A stretch of DNA of 64,000 nucleotides from assembly GCF_900182605.1 (NCBI RefSeq), contig NZ_FXTB01000003.1, forward strand, positions 310,001 through 374,000, read 5' to 3'. Shown here in pieces: positions 62,481-64,000 of this stretch (position 1 is the first letter of the stretch; the number at the start of each line of letters is the position of its first letter). The DNA comes from Saccharicrinis carchari. Its GTDB lineage: Bacteria; Bacteroidota; Bacteroidia; Bacteroidales; Marinilabiliaceae. The notes below the pieces were generated by a model. The model was not told the DNA's origin. It worked only from the letters and a program-made list of their open reading frames with translations, and did no database searches. The position numbers and the translations under genes are program-made.

Positions 62481-64000
62481 TTAATTCGTAGCTTTTACGT
62501 TTCTTTTGTCGCCGGCGTGGCTAAGTACCGTTCCGTTTAAAATGCCGTTGTATGCTGCAGAATCCTCCACAATGGCTATGGCCTTTTCCACTTCCTGGTC
62601 ATCCTGAAGGGCAAATTTGATGGCTCCTTTTTGATGGTAATACCTTTTAACTATTTCGCTACCCAACAGTTTACTTACCTCTTTTCGGAAGATATTTAAA
62701 TCTTTTTGCACGTCAAGGGTCAACATCTTTTCCAACTGCTCGAATTCCGTTTTCGATTTTTTATAGTAATCTTCGCGTTGGGCAACCTCTTTAAGTTTTT
62801 TGAGGGCGTCCTGTGTGGCCGACTCGTACTTAAAATCTTTTTGAGTGGCTACATATTGTTTAAATTTTTCGTACACCTCATCTGATATCTCAAAGTTTTC
62901 CGGGGCATTGATTTTATCATTTTCCAACACAAACCGGGTGGCATATTCAAACATCGTATTTTGTGCCACCAATGCGTACGAGATGTTCCCGTATTTTTTG
63001 TTTTCCATTATAATATCAGGCGAAACACCCCCACCGTCGAACACGGAGCGTCCACCTGCTGTTTTGAACTCTGTAATCAGGGAATCGGGAATAAGGCCTA
63101 CGCTTCCATCTTCGTTACGGTGTGTATAGTCCAATGCCTGTATGCATCGTCCACTGGGAATATAATACTTGGCCGTAGTAACTTTTAGCTTGGCGTTATA
63201 CGATAGCGGACGGGTAGTTTGTACCAGCCCTTTGCCGAAGGAGCGCTGCCCAATCAATACAGCTCTGTCCATGTCTTGTAAACTTCCGCCCACAATTTCG
63301 GAGGCCGATGCCGAGCCCCTGTTAATTAATACTACCAAAGGACTAATGGTGTCCAAGGGTTCGGAGGTGGCACGATATACCTTGTCCCACTGGCTTACTT
63401 TACCACGGGTAGAAACCACTTCGCTACCTTTTTTTACAAAGAGGTTAACAATTTTAACCGCTTCATCCATTAGGCCACCCGGGTTCCCACGCAAGTCCAG
63501 CACAAAGCGTTCTGCTCCACTGTTTTCTTTTAGGTCGGTGAGGGCTTTACTCACTTCTTTGGCACAATTTTGCGTAAAGTTGTTGAGCATAATCAAGCCC
63601 GTTTTATCTGAAATCATACCATAGTAAGGAACCGGATTAATGGATATTTTTTTGCGGATGAGTTCAATGTTAATGGGTTTATTTGTGCCCGGTCTTTCAA
63701 TTTTTAGCTTGAGCGGTGTGTTGGGTGGTCCCTTTAAAAGGTCACTCACCTCAGAAGTGGGCATGCCCACAACACGTACCGCATTTATCTCTAGCAGTTT
63801 ATCTCCGGCTTTTAAGCCGGCTAAATGTGCAGGAAATCCTTCGTACGGTTCGGCGATAACCACATAATCGCCCTGTCGGGATATTAAGGAGCCCATGCCT
63901 CCGTACTCGCCGGTGGTCATAAACTTGAAATCCTCCATATCGTCCTCGGGGATATAGGTGGTGTAGGGGTCCAGCGATTCCAGCATTTCGTCGATACTGG
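62481..64000 (-). CDS. S41-family C-terminal processing peptidase, 5' partial
   Basis: The frame stays open to the right window edge, so the start is outside; the ATG at 63986 is internal, as residues before it (SIDE-MLESLDPYTTYIPEDD) belong to the family. A PDZ domain covers about residues 30-100 (numbered from that Met), followed by the protease domain with catalytic Ser227 in RGSASASE and Lys252 in SFGKGLVQ. The N-terminal signal or anchor is not visible. Family members process or degrade periplasmic proteins from their C-terminus. The C-terminal extension (about 320-500) is helical, as in longer Bacteroidota members. Confidence 0.92.
   Translation of the reverse strand, partial: SIDEMLESLDPYTTYIPEDDMEDFKFMTTGEYGGMGSLISRQGDYVVIAEPYEGFPAHLAGLKAGDKLLEINAVRVVGMPTSEVSDLLKGPPNTPLKLKIERPGTNKPINIELIRKKISINPVPYYGMISDKTGLIMLNNFTQNCAKEVSKALTDLKENSGAERFVLDLRGNPGGLMDEAVKIVNLFVKKGSEVVSTRGKVSQWDKVYRATSEPLDTISPLVVLINRGSASASEIVGGSLQDMDRAVLIGQRSFGKGLVQTTRPLSYNAKLKVTTAKYYIPSGRCIQALDYTHRNEDGSVGLIPDSLITEFKTAGGRSVFDGGGVSPDIIMENKKYGNISYALVAQNTMFEYATRFVLENDKINAPENFEISDEVYEKFKQYVATQKDFKYESATQDALKKLKEVAQREDYYKKSKTEFEQLEKMLTLDVQKDLNIFRKEVSKLLGSEIVKRYYHQKGAIKFALQDDQEVEKAIAIVEDSAAYNGILNGTVLSHAGDKRNVKATN

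Noticed and set aside
1-64000. CRISPR array, prophage, insertion sequence or toxin-antitoxin pair
   Set aside because: No regularly spaced direct repeats, integrase, transposase or small paired genes were recognised on either strand.

Overview
The window reads as a stretch of chromosome from a Bacteroidota bacterium, probably Bacteroidales or Marinilabiliales. The grounds are the gene families and orders present (a PorG-like gene with uppS, bamA and ompH/skp paralogues; PorZ with a type IX secretion C-terminal domain; DUF4924; a bactofilin beside an F0F1 operon that starts at the a subunit), AT-rich spacers, few Shine-Dalgarno sequences, and promoters of the TTTG / TAnnTTTG type, clearest in front of the two tRNA genes. 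The species cannot be named from sequence alone. Most of the window is housekeeping DNA. I see no phage, insertion sequence, CRISPR array or recognisable defence locus.

Layout. 1-3.1 kb: 5'-truncated comF, an outer-membrane barrel protein, tatC-lptB. 3.6 kb: tRNA-Leu(TAG). 3.8-7.2 kb: tig, clpP, clpX (protein quality control), then kbl facing them across a two-way terminator. 9-15 kb: an envelope operon, porG-like, uppS, bamA and three ompH/skp paralogues, followed by murI. 16-24.8 kb, mostly minus strand: a His-rich outer-membrane protein, a Gfo/Idh oxidoreductase, a 914-residue anchored propeller protein, porZ, rdgB and a double UspA. 24.9-32.4 kb: a membrane adenylate cyclase fused to an HD domain, a bactofilin, a small membrane protein and atpB-E-F-H-A-G (no beta or epsilon genes here). 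32.6-37.4 kb: guaC, a membrane-anchored PhoU-like protein divergent from phoR-phoB, a SPOR lipoprotein. 37.5-45.7 kb: a HAD phosphatase, a CAT-anticodon tRNA, a YbhN-type membrane protein, a solute-binding protein followed directly by a large hybrid histidine kinase, ilvE and an orphan larB.

46-58.3 kb is the most distinctive part: an efflux locus on the minus strand (TolC, HlyD-type adaptor, MacB-type ATPase, two FtsX-type permeases) divergent from an NtrC-type sigma-54 activator and its NtrB-like kinase. Upstream of tolC there is a near-consensus -24/-12 element and, about 100 bp further up, a perfect 8-5-8 palindrome that fits an activator site. Three successive spacers in this operon are related elements of about 180-215 bp with G/C-rich palindromic inverted ends, and some stop codons lie inside those ends. 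A second inverted-repeat family sits in front of the activator gene.

58.4-64 kb, minus strand: DUF4924, hsp15, pth, rplY, prs, engB and a 5'-truncated S41 C-terminal protease.

The best candidates for something undescribed are the repeat-punctuated sigma-54 efflux operon, the solute-binding-protein/hybrid-kinase pair that lacks a transporter, the Y_Y_Y-cyclase-HD protein, and the membrane-tethered PhoU-like protein beside PhoR-PhoB. All functions are assigned by reading motifs; no database search was run.
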